A stretch of DNA of 64,000 nucleotides from Dactylorhiza incarnata (taxonomy: Eukaryota; Streptophyta; Magnoliopsida; Asparagales; Orchidaceae). Every line of letters begins with the position of its first letter. Within the stretch, counting starts at the first letter, position 1. The notes below the pieces were generated by a model. It saw only the letters and a program-made list of their open reading frames with translations. It did not search any database and was not told where the DNA came from. Location: the NCBI GenBank assembly GCA_033032865.1, contig JAWHQI010000013.1, positions 6,200,001-6,264,000 of the forward strand, in the 5' to 3' direction. Shown here in pieces: positions 63,336-64,000 of this stretch. The translations under genes were made by a program, and so were the position numbers.

Positions 63336-64000
63336 CTGTGACGAGCAGGTATTATTTGTATTCGGGTAGAGGTGTGACTGTTCTATCGCCGTATCGGTAC
63401 CCGCTACCGACACGCATATTAGAACAGTTACCTGTGCATTTCCTTTTTAATAGACCCATTAGCTAGAACTGTTTTAAATTTAAATAAGGCGTGCTGGGAA
63501 GGCAATAACCCAAGTAGTTATCTTACCTTTCTTGCAATGTTAGTTTATCTAGTTTGTTTAGTTAGTTTTAATTTATTTTAGTTTGTATATTTTCTTTTGT
63601 TTTTGCAGAGCTCACCCTTGCAGGTCCTTCTTCTGGATGGCAGACGCTGCAGCTTTGTCTTGATTCACACGCCAATCTTCTGGTATGCTCACTTGCTGAG
63701 CATTGGGTACTCTCTTTCCCCAGACTTCTTTTTGAATTTTGTGGTTATATCTTTTGTTGTATTTGTGGCCCACTACACGTGCACATATCATTTGCATACT
63801 AGAAGTACATTTTAGTTCAGTTTTATAATTATTATTTCATATGCACCGCACACTAGTTCACCCACATAAGCGCGCACTCACTTGTTTGTGTGCTTCCGTT
63901 CACGCTTATTTTGGTTGGGAGTTTGAAATAGGATGTTAGTTTAGGTATTGCAAGTCGAAGTGTCATGTTGACTCCAGTAGTGTTCTAGTCGCATATTCGT
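63336..64000 (+). other. E4 3' untranslated region, first part
   Basis: No gene. A TGGG/CCCA hairpin (63494-63512) and an ATGCTCA/TGAGCAT hairpin (63685-63703) occur in the same order as in E1-E3, followed by GATGTTGACT-like and GTGTTCTAGTC blocks shared with E2 and E3. The purine-tract copies would lie beyond the window. Confidence 0.8.

Larger units (their letters stand above)
54713..64000 (+). mobile_element. E4, Athila-tailed non-autonomous element, partial, hosting C1
   Basis: The 5' LTR (54713-55991 and 61610-61997) is split by C1; without it the LTR is about 1.67 kb. Primer site, an intact zinc-knuckle gene (62223-63335) and part of the 3' untranslated region follow; the rest is beyond the right edge. 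Gene and tail match E1, so both belong to one family. The left flank lies in the C3 LTR; the candidate duplication ACGAT cannot be tested here. Confidence 0.88.

Overview
This window is nuclear DNA from a flowering plant, most likely a eudicot, and consists entirely of nested LTR retrotransposons. I find no host gene, tRNA, rRNA or CRISPR array. The evidence for a plant is the presence of Athila- and Tat-lineage Ty3/gypsy elements, SIRE-like and shorter Ty1/copia elements, tRNA-Asp and tRNA-Met primer sites, and 5-bp target duplications. Labels used below: E1-E4 are Athila-type or Athila-tailed gypsy elements; G1 and G2 are Tat-lineage gypsy elements; C1-C3 are copia elements; S1-S3 are solo LTRs.

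Layout. 1-23694 is part of G1 (minus strand, 5' LTR 22574-23694). It is interrupted by S1 in gag (19772-21576), by E3 in pol (10369-18910, right end lost) and by E1 in its 96-bp tandem array (287-6888). G1 lies in C2, a decayed SIRE-like copia on the minus strand (23695-50516). C2 also carries the G2 complex (24777-44335, duplication GTCTT) inside its RNase H domain. G2 holds gag and protease, a 96-bp array split by E2 (28354-35608, duplication GAATG), S3 (36126-38193, duplication AGTGG), two spliced genes on the antisense strand, a second LTR, a partial second gag and an LTR stub. C2 itself sits in the gag of C3 (50517-54712), which also carries S2 (51669-53168, duplication ATCTC). E4 (54713 to beyond 64000) sits in the C3 LTR, and C1 (55992-61604, duplication GTGTA) sits in the E4 LTR. 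Nesting reaches four levels: C3, C2, G1, E1.

How the pieces work together. E3 encodes gag, protease, reverse transcriptase, RNase H and integrase, broken by stops and a frameshift. E2 has almost the same LTR, the same type of primer site and the same 3' untranslated region, but encodes only an unbroken 776-residue gag-protease; it looks like a non-autonomous element mobilised by E3-like partners. E1 and E4 form another non-autonomous family with one small protein that starts with two zinc knuckles. All four share a 3' region with two conserved hairpins. E1-E3, whose 3' regions are complete in the window, also each carry three purine-tract motifs, and E4 is cut off before these would appear.

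The most interesting signals are: E1 and E2 inserted within one base of the same position in the 96-bp unit and in the same orientation; an intact four-exon antisense gene with its own TATA box inside G2; a roughly 95-bp palindromic repeat module shared by LTR families that otherwise look unrelated; and the shared 3' RNA hairpins.
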